Positions 9,450 through 17,238 of a DNA stretch of 57,270 nucleotides are shown here, piece by piece. Numbering within the stretch: the stretch's first letter is position 1; the number at the start of each line of letters is the position of its first letter. The notes below the pieces were generated by a model. It ran no database searches. It saw only the letters and a program-made list of their open reading frames with translations, and was not told the origin of the DNA. This stretch comes from Planctomycetaceae bacterium (lineage in GTDB: Bacteria > Planctomycetota > Planctomycetia > Pirellulales > Pirellulaceae), in the NCBI GenBank assembly GCA_002862205.1, contig PKCN01000315.1:1-57270 (forward strand), written 5' to 3'. Both the position numbers and the translations under genes were made by a program.

Positions 9450-9715
9450 ATAAGCAGCCCTCAGATGAACTTGGAGTGGTGACAGCAGGATGCGCCATCG
9501 GAATTGGGTCAGCGCTCTTTACCTGTTTCCTGCTGTATCTGAATGGTTTACTGGTGCTCGCTGTCATTTCCGCGTTGGGCGATGTCGGTGAAACATGGGT
9601 AGAGAATGATCAAGTCGTTCAATGTGTCCTGTTCCTGGTACCAATCACTCTGGTTGTCATTGAGTGGATGATGATCGATTATGTCCGCACCCGATTCGTA
9701 CGCCGAACTCGGTGA
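9446..9715 (+). CDS. Small two-helix membrane protein coupled to the GntP-type permease
   Basis: An 89-aa protein with two hydrophobic segments (about 11-42 and 60-78) and a short basic tail RTRFVRRTR. Its ATG overlaps the permease stop (ATGA), a sign of translational coupling, so it may be a permease subunit or assembly partner. I do not recognise the family. The first bases after the stop enter a tandem repeat. Confidence 0.75.
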   Translation: MNKQPSDELGVVTAGCAIGIGSALFTCFLLYLNGLLVLAVISALGDVGETWVENDQVVQCVLFLVPITLVVIEWMMIDYVRTRFVRRTR

Positions 9716-9721
9716 CGCAAG

Positions 9722-9815
9722 GATTTGCGAAGCGGCGATTTGCGAAGCGGCGATTTGCAAAGCGGCGATTTGCAACTGGCTGGGCTGAATCAGATTGGGG
9801 CTGAATCAGATTGGG
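9722..9815. repeat. Two adjacent tandem repeats (15 bp x 3.7 and 16 bp x 2)
   Basis: gatttgcgaagcggc is repeated at 9722-9776 and is followed by gctgaatcagattggg twice at 9784-9815. Both fill the short gap between the small membrane protein and the phosphatase gene. The array is open in the frame of the phosphatase (giving SGDLR-type repeats), but this is unlikely to be translated. Confidence 0.85.
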
Positions 9816-9868
9816 GCTGGGCGGTTCATTGTGGTCATTCGCTTGACGTGTTGAAAGTGTTTGGATTC

Positions 9869-10546
9869 ATGTTGCTCTATTTGATTCGTCACGCCGAGAG
9901 TCAGAACAATGCCACTCCGGCGTACAATCGCGTCGAGGATCCGGCCCTGACTGCGGTGGGGCGACTGCAGGCTCGACATTTGGCTCAGTGGAGTGAAGGC
10001 TTGAAATTTGACATGCTGATTACCAGCCCTGTCTTGAGAGCTTTGCAGACGGCACGTCCGATTCACGAATGCACAGGGCACCACGTGCACGTTTGGGACA
10101 ACGTGTTTGAACAAGGCGGAATCTTCCGTGGGTTTGGTCCCGATGCAAAGCAGGGTGGGCCGGGACTGACGCGACGTCAGATCCATCAACAAGCTGCTGG
10201 AGATGTCTCGCTGTGTACTTTGGACGGCTCGATTGGAGAGTCAGGATGGTGGGGGCGACCAAGAGAAACCCAAGCCGAGGCTTGGCAAAGAGCAGCCATG
10301 GTGGCAAAACGTCTGGTGGCTTGCGCAAGCAAGCAAGCCGAAGCGTTGGTTGTGGTCACCCATGCAGACTTTAAACGCAAGTTATTGATGACTCTGTTGC
10401 CGGAGTCTCTTGGCCCGAACCAAATCAATCGCCTCAGTAATACAGGAGTCACCAAGCTGGAATGGGACGCCTCTGCTTGGCGACTCAGCTATTTGGATGA
10501 GGTGACTCATCTACCCGCCCGGCTCGTTACTGGCATCAAGGTATGA
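9869..10546 (+). CDS. Histidine phosphatase superfamily protein (phosphoglycerate mutase-like)
   Basis: A 225-aa member of the histidine phosphatase (branch 1) superfamily. The catalytic RHAES motif is at 7-11 (the His is phosphorylated during catalysis), and the conserved second histidine is in VVTHADF near 170. LRALQTARPIHE carries the usual arginine-containing block. The substrate cannot be told from the sequence; the family includes mutases, SixA-type and fructose-bisphosphate phosphatases. The ATG at 9869 starts exactly before the family N-terminus; an upstream open frame through the repeats (from 9725) would add 48 residues of repeat-coded sequence. It converges on the next gene with only 5 bases between the stops. 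Confidence 0.88.
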   Translation: MLLYLIRHAESQNNATPAYNRVEDPALTAVGRLQARHLAQWSEGLKFDMLITSPVLRALQTARPIHECTGHHVHVWDNVFEQGGIFRGFGPDAKQGGPGLTRRQIHQQAAGDVSLCTLDGSIGESGWWGRPRETQAEAWQRAAMVAKRLVACASKQAEALVVVTHADFKRKLLMTLLPESLGPNQINRLSNTGVTKLEWDASAWRLSYLDEVTHLPARLVTGIKV

Positions 10547-10551
10547 CGAAC

Positions 10552-11385
10552 CTACCGCGTCGGTAACGGTGGCGGCGGTAAAAGATTTTCGATGCCAGTT
10601 GTGGGCGATGGAGCAGCATGAGTTTGGTTCGGCGCACTCAGGCGATTTTGTTGTTGCATTGACTTGATTTGCATTGCCTCGATGATCTGTGACGAAACTC
10701 CATGTTTGTGCAATGTGATGATGTCAGCAACGCTGAGCTGGCCTTGCACACCAACAATTTCGACTTGTCTGAGAATCAGTGTTTGGCTGACGCCGCTGTG
10801 CATCATGCTCATTACATCATCAAGACTGAGCGGACCGATGTGACGCCGTGTTTCAGACGAAGGCTGCCGTGTGTAGTCGAAAATCTTTCCGTTGGGTGCA
10901 ACGTGTGGATTTGCCAGATAACTGCGGGCATGAGGGGAGTTGTACGGTTGGCTGTATGCCGGCAGTGCATAGGCTTGTGGGGCGTAATGTCGCGTCGGGA
11001 TATTTCTATGGTACTCAGCCTCCCTGTTTCGAAAACCTGTCGAGCCAGGCTGGTAGCTTTGGCGATACAACGGGTACTCAGGGCGGTAGCCCGGCACTTC
11101 ACTGCCATGAATGTCGGAGCGGAAACGCATCTCCTGCTCAATCCGTTGGTCTTTCTGATTTCCAATCGCACCACCGGCGATCGCACCGGCTGCCGCGCCA
11201 ATCAGAGCCCCCGCTGTTTCGTTGTTACCCTTGTCTCCAATGGCAACACCGAGTGCCGCCCCCGCTAAACCACCAAGGATGATGCCGCGACGACGGTGGC
11301 TGCGATTCTGTGCTGATACCTCAGTGGTCATCGCGACGATCAGCAGCAGACCGAAGAAGAATCGGTGTTTGACGGTGAAAAGCAT
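10552..11385 (-). CDS. Exported glycine-zipper protein
   Basis: A 277-aa protein with a signal peptide (MLFTVKHRFFFGLLLIVAMT, cleavage near VSAQ). The signal is followed by a basic stretch and a glycine zipper of two hydrophobic helices (about 32-76: GGLAGAALGVAIGD, then GALIGAAAGAIAGGAIGN). Such zippers occur in outer-membrane lipoproteins and YMGG/17-kDa-antigen-like proteins. The middle is rich in Tyr, Arg and Pro. The last third contains two short helical repeats that both read like VxxMxxxGVSxxLIxxQ (SLDDVMSMMHSGVSQTLI, then VADIITLHKHGVSSQIIEAM). ATG 11385 is chosen for the signal peptide; 11451 is open upstream. Function unknown, probably envelope-associated. Confidence 0.8.
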   Translation of the reverse strand: MLFTVKHRFFFGLLLIVAMTTEVSAQNRSHRRRGIILGGLAGAALGVAIGDKGNNETAGALIGAAAGAIAGGAIGNQKDQRIEQEMRFRSDIHGSEVPGYRPEYPLYRQSYQPGSTGFRNREAEYHRNIPTRHYAPQAYALPAYSQPYNSPHARSYLANPHVAPNGKIFDYTRQPSSETRRHIGPLSLDDVMSMMHSGVSQTLILRQVEIVGVQGQLSVADIITLHKHGVSSQIIEAMQIKSMQQQNRLSAPNQTHAAPSPTTGIENLLPPPPLPTR

Positions 11386-11661
11386 GGCGTAATCATTCAG
11401 AAAAGAAGATGGTGTTGGAAGGCTCCGGACTTCAAACCTTGCCCGGTGCATGATTCCAGAAAGCTAATTCGGTTGATTCGTGGTCCGATGTTGTTCGTTT
11501 GAACGCCGGCGTCTCCGACAATACCGATCAGGCCGTCGTGAATCGATCTTGTCAAAACAGGACACGCTCGTTGACTTGCCTGCCGGTCAGACTCAGCAAG
11601 ATGCGTGGAGCGTGCAATTGCCGATCGACTCTTGAACTGGATCGCAGCCAATGTTTTCGCT

Positions 11662-11913
11662 CTATCGTGGCTGCGCGACGAAGGAGGATCTTTGTTGCCC
11701 CGGTTTCTGTTCGCTTCGCACCAAAATGCTGGGACCATAAATTCGATCCATTTGTTCGCCGCTGAGATACGGCCCACGTGCAGGTGGGGCGGCAAAGTAG
11801 TTCGAGGGTGTGTAGCGGCGACTGGTCCTGAATCGTCTGTTCTGTGCAGATGCGATGGCTGCAAAGCACAGGCTGATGCAAAACACAATGATGAGCAGGA
11901 AGCGTGAGGGCAT
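11662..11913 (-). CDS. Small secreted basic protein
   Basis: An 83-aa protein with a clear signal peptide (hydrophobic core 5-20, cleavage near ASAQ) and a mature part of about 60 residues rich in Arg, Pro, Tyr and Ser. After cleavage the mature protein starts QNRRFRTSRR. The downstream glycine-zipper protein starts QNRSHRRR, so the two adjacent proteins share their mature N-terminus. Both are on the minus strand, with about 275 bases between them that hold no other feature. No known domain. Confidence 0.65.
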   Translation of the reverse strand: MPSRFLLIIVFCISLCFAAIASAQNRRFRTSRRYTPSNYFAAPPARGPYLSGEQMDRIYGPSILVRSEQKPGQQRSSFVAQPR

Positions 11914-12428
11914 GACGAGACTCGACGATAAGCGTTGAAACTGGACGTGTTCAGAACTGTTCTGGGACGCCTCGCGTTTCGATTCCGGGTAACTATTGCT
12001 TACGCTTTGGCAAAAGGCAGGTGGAAATCAGGGGAGCGCAAAGGACGTTGCCCCGATTGTTCCGATTGTGGCGGTAGTGCATGCGGGCGAGGCAAAGAAG
12101 CAAGCCTCAGCTGACGAAAGTGGGACTGGGCACGACATGGCATCACGCCTGAAATGACAACGTCTGGGCTCTTTCCCGATCGAATTCACGTGGAGATTGC
12201 CCCGGATGCTTGATGCCAGAGCGAAACCCCCTGCGTGGAAACGCCAACGCCTTCTACACACCCAACGCGATCAACCTCACCAGGTAGTGCAGGGGGGCGT
12301 GATCGTTCACCGAGCCAATTGAGCTTGGTAGTGGATGGTTGAAAACCCGTTTTTCACTTAACATGGGGAAGAGAACTTGGCATGCTGAGTATGCCCAGTC
12401 AACTTTTTTTCAAGAGCGGGGCCTTCAA
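11914..12428. other. Intergenic gap of 515 bases
   Basis: This is a divergent promoter region between the minus-strand secreted protein and the plus-strand cluster. Open frames on both strands here lack family-like sequence or ribosome sites. No repeat or strong hairpin was seen. Confidence 0.5.
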
Positions 12429-12710
12429 ATGTCAACCGATCCCTTCGAGAAATTTGAGAGTTCACGCAGCGGCTTGATTATCCCTCTTGCTGTTTTCGTT
12501 CTCGGTGGCTGCCTGACTTATGTCGCGGTCGGATCCCTGCGTGGAGTCTTTTTACGACAGGTTGAGGCTGCCAAGAGACTTCAACCAAGGGATCCTGATT
12601 TGCAAGGGGATCCGGTTCCCAGTGGGCCTGTTGGTATCGCACCGGCTGAGAATGCAGCAGGTGAGAATGCAGCAGGTGAGAATGCAGCAGGTGAGAATGC
12701 AGCGAACTAG
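12429..12710 (+). CDS. Small single-pass membrane protein with repeat tail
   Basis: A 93-aa protein. Residues 17-37 form one hydrophobic helix (IIPLAVFVLGGCLTYVAVG), followed by a charged stretch. The C-terminus is made of four GENAA pentapeptides coded by a 15-bp tandem repeat. The ATG at 12429 is the first of the MSTDPFEKF reading; an upstream ATG at 12339 is open but adds an uncharacteristic N-terminus. It lies 76 bases before the AAA ATPase gene and may share its transcript. Family not recognised. Confidence 0.65.
   Translation: MSTDPFEKFESSRSGLIIPLAVFVLGGCLTYVAVGSLRGVFLRQVEAAKRLQPRDPDLQGDPVPSGPVGIAPAENAAGENAAGENAAGENAAN
12648..12707. repeat. 15-bp tandem repeat, 4 copies, in frame at a gene end
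   Basis: gagaatgcagcaggt is repeated three times with a diverged fourth copy. It codes GENAA repeats and runs into the stop codon of the small membrane protein. Confidence 0.9.
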
Positions 12711-12786
12711 GTTTCGATGGAACCTTGCAACACAAAGATTCGCTGAGCTTTGAAGACTTGATCATACGTGAGTAGGTGTATCAGCT

Positions 12787-14169
12787 GTGACTAATTCAAA
12801 TGAGATTGCCATTGAGGCTCTGCGGACTGCTGTGAGTGTGTCTCCGGAGAACCAGGCACTTGTGCAGCAATTGATCAAATTGCTGGTGGAGTTGATGCGT
12901 TACGAGGAGGCAGAACAGGTAAATCGAGAAGCGCTTCAACGGCATCCCGGGAGCGTTGTTTTACAGCTATCGTTGGCTGATGTTTACTTTCGCCAGGGCA
13001 AGGACTCTCATGCGCTCGCGATCGTGGAAACGCTTGCTTTGGGAAAAAATGCAGATCCTCGAGCAATGGTGATGCATGCCCGGCTATTGCAGCGGACGGG
13101 TGACATTCGCGGCGCGGTGTCGACTTACCGAGAAGCAGTCGAGCGAGATGAGGATGTGGCCGACCGCGATTTGGCAAGTTTATTGGGAGTCGAGGATTTT
13201 GGTGCCGATGATTCCGCACCCGCTGAGGATTTTCGCGATGCCGTGGCGGAGTTTGCGGAGCACATGGAGGAACAGCAGGAAGATGATGAATCGCTCAATG
13301 TGCTGAGTGAGCGGCCGCAGGGTGGTTTTGAGTCCGTTGGTGGGATGGAAACTGTCAAGGACGAAATAAGAGTTAAAATTATCTATCCGCTACAGCACGC
13401 GGACATGTACGCCGCCTATGGCAAGAAGGTCGGTGGTGGGATTCTGTTGTATGGGCCACCGGGCTGCGGAAAAACCCACTTGGCGCGGGCCACTGCTGGT
13501 GAAGTGAATTCCACGTTCCTGTCGGTGGGGATCAGTGATGTACTTTCGATGTGGCTGGGGAGCAGTGAAAAGAATCTTAATGCGGTGTTCCAGAAAGCGC
13601 GGGAAAGTAAGCCATGCGTTTTGTTTTTTGATGAGGTTGATGCTTTGGGGGCTAGCCGAGCCGACATGAAACGTACTGCAGGGCGGCATTTGATTAATCA
13701 ATTCTTGTCTGAACTGGACGGTGTCGACGCCGATAACGAAGGAGTGTTGTGTTTGGCGGCAACCAATACACCGTGGCATCTTGATACAGCATTCAGGCGG
13801 CCTGGACGTTTTGATCGGGTGATTTTTGTACCGCCGCCGGACGAAATTGCGCGTCAGGAAATTCTGGAGTTACAACTTCAGGGGAAACCGACGGACAAGA
13901 TCGATACTCGGAAAGTTGCATCCAAAACTGCTGATTATTCAGGAGCGGACTTGAAGGCAATTGTTGACAGGGCAGTGGAAGTCAAGTTGCACGAAGCGGT
14001 GAAAATGGGGATCCCAAAGCCAATCTCCACCAAGGATCTTCTCAAGGCTTCAAAACAGGTTCGCCCCACAACCCGCGAGTGGTTTTCAGCCGCCCGGAAT
14101 CACGCCTTGTATGCCAACGAGGGCGGACTCTACGACGAAATTCTCGACTACCTCAAGATCAAGCGATGA
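12787..14169 (+). CDS. TPR-AAA ATPase
   Basis: A 460-aa protein that joins an N-terminal TPR-like helical region (about 1-130) through an acidic linker (about 135-175) to one AAA+ module. Walker A GPPGCGKT is at 223-230, Walker B VLFFDEVD at 278-285, and the arginine-finger block FRRPGRFDR at 337-345. The pore-loop segment MWLGSSEKN (255-263) has an aromatic residue, as in protein-threading AAA rings. The surrounding sequence resembles the Vps4/katanin (meiotic) clade more than FtsH, and no protease domain follows. It is therefore inferred to be a protein-remodelling ATPase whose partner is chosen by the TPR part. GTG start at 12787. The stop overlaps the ATG of the next gene (ATGA). Confidence 0.88.
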   Translation: MTNSNEIAIEALRTAVSVSPENQALVQQLIKLLVELMRYEEAEQVNREALQRHPGSVVLQLSLADVYFRQGKDSHALAIVETLALGKNADPRAMVMHARLLQRTGDIRGAVSTYREAVERDEDVADRDLASLLGVEDFGADDSAPAEDFRDAVAEFAEHMEEQQEDDESLNVLSERPQGGFESVGGMETVKDEIRVKIIYPLQHADMYAAYGKKVGGGILLYGPPGCGKTHLARATAGEVNSTFLSVGISDVLSMWLGSSEKNLNAVFQKARESKPCVLFFDEVDALGASRADMKRTAGRHLINQFLSELDGVDADNEGVLCLAATNTPWHLDTAFRRPGRFDRVIFVPPPDEIARQEILELQLQGKPTDKIDTRKVASKTADYSGADLKAIVDRAVEVKLHEAVKMGIPKPISTKDLLKASKQVRPTTREWFSAARNHALYANEGGLYDEILDYLKIKR

Positions 14170-15434
14170 ATAACAGGTATGAACGGTCGCAGCTATTGCT
14201 TGCTCAACATCGGTATGAGTTGGCCGAACGCGAGCTGCGAAGTTTGCTTGCCGATGATCCCAATGATGGGATAGCATTGTCCCTGCTCGCGTTGTGCATC
14301 CTGCACGACAACGACAGAATGATCGAAGCATCGGATATGGCGCAGCAAGCAGTGGGAGTAACGCCCGATGAACCACTTGCTCACTATGCATTGGCAACTT
14401 GCTTTCTTCGCAGGAATCGTTTTGACGACGCTGAAATAGCCATTCAGACGTCATTGACTCTTGACCCGCAGGACGCAGATGCGTTCGCAGTCCTGGCCCG
14501 GGCTCTGTTGGGAAGGCAACGCTACGAGGATGCGCTGGCCACCGTTGAGCAAGGGCTGGCGATTGATCCCGAACATGGAGATTGCAGCAGTTTGCGTGCG
14601 ATCACGCTTGAGAGATTGGGGCGGGATTCCGAGGCGGTTGCTGCTTCAACTGATCGATTGAAAAAAGACCCGCAAGATCCCATGGCTCATGCCTCACACG
14701 GCTATACGCTGCTGCAGTCAGGAGACTACCAGAAGGCACAGGTGGCATTTCGCGAGGCGTTGCGCCTTGATCCTGAAAACGACATGGCGCGGATGGGCTT
14801 GATCACGGCGCTCAATAACCGCAGCTTCCTGTTTCGCATGGTCCACAAGTTCTATGTTGCCCTGAGTCGTCTCAACGCGAAAGCCGCATTTTTTCTCATC
14901 TTTGGAGCATGGATTCTGGTGCAGCTGTTGTCTCACCTCGCAGGTGAGTACCCAATCCTGCAGCCGATCGTGTTTCCGATCATTGGCTTGTATGTGATGT
15001 TTGTGGTGCTGACGTGGATTGCCAGCCCCTTGTTCAACACCTTTTTGCGGTTTCATCCGTTCGGTCAGCATCTTCTTAACCGGGCTCAAACCTGGGCATC
15101 CAACTTGATTGCCCCCTGCCTGATGCTTTCTCTCTTTTCGTTGTTCATCGGTTACTGGTTCTCGGATATCGGGTTAGGTGTCTTGGCCGGGGCTTATTGG
15201 TTAGGCATGGCCATTCCGATCGCAGGTGCATTTGGCATGGAGGACCCAAAACGTCGACTCCTCCTGGGTGTGATCGCCGTGGGGATCGCTTTGATCCCGG
15301 TTGTCGGTACGATCTTGAGTGTGACCAGTGATACGATTGCACCAGCCATTTCGAGTATTCGCTACTTCGCATTTGCGATCTTGGCGTTCCAAGTTGGCAC
15401 GAATCTGCTTGCAGCCCGTCCCGTCAGGGTGTGA
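14166..15434 (+). CDS. TPR protein with C-terminal membrane domain
   Basis: A 422-aa protein. Residues 1-215 contain about six TPR-like repeats (for example AHYALATCFLRRNRFDDAEI and SHGYTLLQSGDYQKAQVAFR). Residues about 240-420 form five or six hydrophobic helices. Overlap with the AAA gene (start inside its stop) suggests equal production, and the two TPR-bearing products could form one membrane-anchored assembly. That link is inference. The ATG at 14166 is chosen for the overlap; an in-frame ATG at 14079 lies inside the ATPase gene. Function unknown. Confidence 0.85.
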   Translation: MNNRYERSQLLLAQHRYELAERELRSLLADDPNDGIALSLLALCILHDNDRMIEASDMAQQAVGVTPDEPLAHYALATCFLRRNRFDDAEIAIQTSLTLDPQDADAFAVLARALLGRQRYEDALATVEQGLAIDPEHGDCSSLRAITLERLGRDSEAVAASTDRLKKDPQDPMAHASHGYTLLQSGDYQKAQVAFREALRLDPENDMARMGLITALNNRSFLFRMVHKFYVALSRLNAKAAFFLIFGAWILVQLLSHLAGEYPILQPIVFPIIGLYVMFVVLTWIASPLFNTFLRFHPFGQHLLNRAQTWASNLIAPCLMLSLFSLFIGYWFSDIGLGVLAGAYWLGMAIPIAGAFGMEDPKRRLLLGVIAVGIALIPVVGTILSVTSDTIAPAISSIRYFAFAILAFQVGTNLLAARPVRV

Positions 15435-15456
15435 ATGGTCTGCCAACTGAAAATGC

Positions 15457-15486
15457 CTGCACACAAAATATCTGCACACAAAATAC
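15457..15486. repeat. 15-bp direct repeat, 2 copies plus partial
   Basis: ctgcacacaaaatat and ctgcacacaaaatac are followed by ctgcacag, 22 bases after the stop of the TPR-membrane gene. The gap 15435-15704 is otherwise empty. Confidence 0.75.
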
Positions 15487-15704
15487 CTGCACAGGTCACA
15501 GGTAGACCTGCCCCGCATCTGTGTTGTCCTGCGCCGGTTGTAACGAAGAACGGTAGATGTCGTGCACGGTTTTCTGCATTTTTGCTGACTGAGGTCGCAA
15601 TTGGCGTTAATCCGCAGCCTAGGTTTCGAAGTTCCACGACTGTGGGACGCGCTGTTTTTACGCACGGGGGTGTTGCGTGGAATCAGTTACCCAAGGTGAA
15701 GGTG

Positions 15705-16040
15705 ATGGACATTTGTCCGCAGCGATCTAATCTGTCGGCGATCGGACACTCGCGAGTGGCAATCCGCAAGGCGTTTGCATTTTGCGGATGGTCAATCATG
15801 TGCGGTGCCGTTGGTTTCGCCTTGGTGGGTGAACAATGGGCACGTGGGATTGCATCAATTCTGAGTCTCACTGACTTCGTATCCGGTATCTCAGCTGAAA
15901 ATCTCTCCACTCTCGAAATCTGTTTTGCTGGAATGCTGGTCTCAGCGATCTTTGCCGTGGGCTTTTTTATCCAAGGATGCATCCAATTTGCAATGGAAAG
16001 ATATGCTGAGTCTCAGGCAGCACGCAAAGTGATCTGCTAG
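15705..16040 (+). CDS. Small membrane protein, two hydrophobic segments
   Basis: A 111-aa protein with hydrophobic segments at about 22-44 and 72-95 and a short charged tail. ATG 15705 follows aaggtgaagg at good spacing. The frame stays open upstream to 15435, but that part reads like non-coding repeat. It lies downstream of the AAA/TPR pair on the same strand. Family not recognised. Confidence 0.6.
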   Translation: MDICPQRSNLSAIGHSRVAIRKAFAFCGWSIMCGAVGFALVGEQWARGIASILSLTDFVSGISAENLSTLEICFAGMLVSAIFAVGFFIQGCIQFAMERYAESQAARKVIC

Positions 16041-16301
16041 AAAAAAACAATGCCACGGAACTGGGCTGCCCGGGTGGGGTGTACACCGAGGCTTGCCACA
16101 ATGCTTTGATTCAGTCGGCGTGCACGCACGTGCATTGAGTTGTCAATCGTCGCTGGGAAAACTAAACTCCCCTGCTAGATGTCCCGGAGTGTCGAACAGC
16201 ATCCAGGGAGAGGAAGATGAGCAAAGGCGTTGTCGATGCAGCGAGGGCAACAGCTAGGGTGCGTGCGTGAGTAAGGTTGTCCGGCAGGGGAGCGGGCTAA
16301 C

Positions 16302-16874
16302 ATGGCAAAAGATGAAGCTGAGTCGAGTGAATCGCGCAGGAAAACCGTGGTCTGGATAGCGAGATATAGCCAAATCCTCACCTTCCTGTTCGCTCAAGCC
16401 ATTTCGGTGGTTGCCTGCATTTCTCTCTTTTTGCTGTTGAGCGGAGGCGGGCCATTGCAAGAGGCTGATGCCACCGAAATGATTGTGATGGTTGCCGTTG
16501 GGTTTCTTTTACTCGTGTCATCTGTCATTTATATGGTTGTGATGGTGAGAGTTACGTTTCTGAGAGCCTTGCAACGCTATCAATGCAGTGATGACGCCCC
16601 TGTCCTGCCAATTCGTGTTGATCAACCACTTTCGGGACCGTTGGAATCCTTGTTGCTATCGTTCACCTCCGCAACGCATAAAACGCAGGCGTTCTTTTTT
16701 ACCAGTGCAACCATCAACTTGAGTTTGATCTACTTTGATGAAAGCTGGTTTCATCTTTTCCTCGCTTTCATGTCCGTGTTCTCGATTGTTTGGCTGACTC
16801 CCACTGTCGGACGTCTAGCGAGATTCGTCCAACGAGGCTTGGACATGAAACAGCAAACTCAGGCGTCCAGCTAG
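16302..16874 (+). CDS. Membrane protein, four hydrophobic segments
   Basis: A 190-aa protein with hydrophobic segments at about 25-48, 60-85, 130-147 and 150-166, and charged ends. ATG 16302 follows ggggagcggg. No motif recognised. It is the last gene of the plus-strand cluster; the next genes run on the minus strand from 23.1 kb down to 17.2 kb, so the two units converge here. Confidence 0.7.
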   Translation: MAKDEAESSESRRKTVVWIARYSQILTFLFAQAISVVACISLFLLLSGGGPLQEADATEMIVMVAVGFLLLVSSVIYMVVMVRVTFLRALQRYQCSDDAPVLPIRVDQPLSGPLESLLLSFTSATHKTQAFFFTSATINLSLIYFDESWFHLFLAFMSVFSIVWLTPTVGRLARFVQRGLDMKQQTQASS

Positions 16875-16995
16875 GATCGCATTCGCCACCTGCAGGGAAC
16901 CGGTTCACCCATCTTCTGATTAGGAAGCCTGACGCACGAAAGCACATGGCGGTCAGTTCAACACACCGACGGTCTGTAAAGCCAACCGTCGCCTG

Positions 16996-17052
16996 CAATG
17001 CCACGGTGAGAAAGCAATGCCATGGTGAGAAAGCAATGCCATGGTGAGAAAG
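16996..17052. repeat. 19-bp tandem repeat, 3 copies, between convergent genes
   Basis: caatgccatggtgagaaag occurs three times (first copy with one change) in the 364-base gap between convergent genes. Nothing else is seen in 16875-17238, including no clear terminator. Confidence 0.85.
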
Positions 17053-17238
17053 CGACTTGGCAAATTTCGAAGCCCGAAAAAAGGCATACCTTTCCATCGG
17101 CACACGAAAAACAATCGATGCCGGGTAAATCAGGCATGCAGGTCGGCCCACAAAGCTACAACACAATTGTTCCGCTCAGCGTGCCAAGGGTTGGGGAGTC
17201 GTGCAGGCCGTCATTTCAAGACGCGTGTGTCGCCTGCC

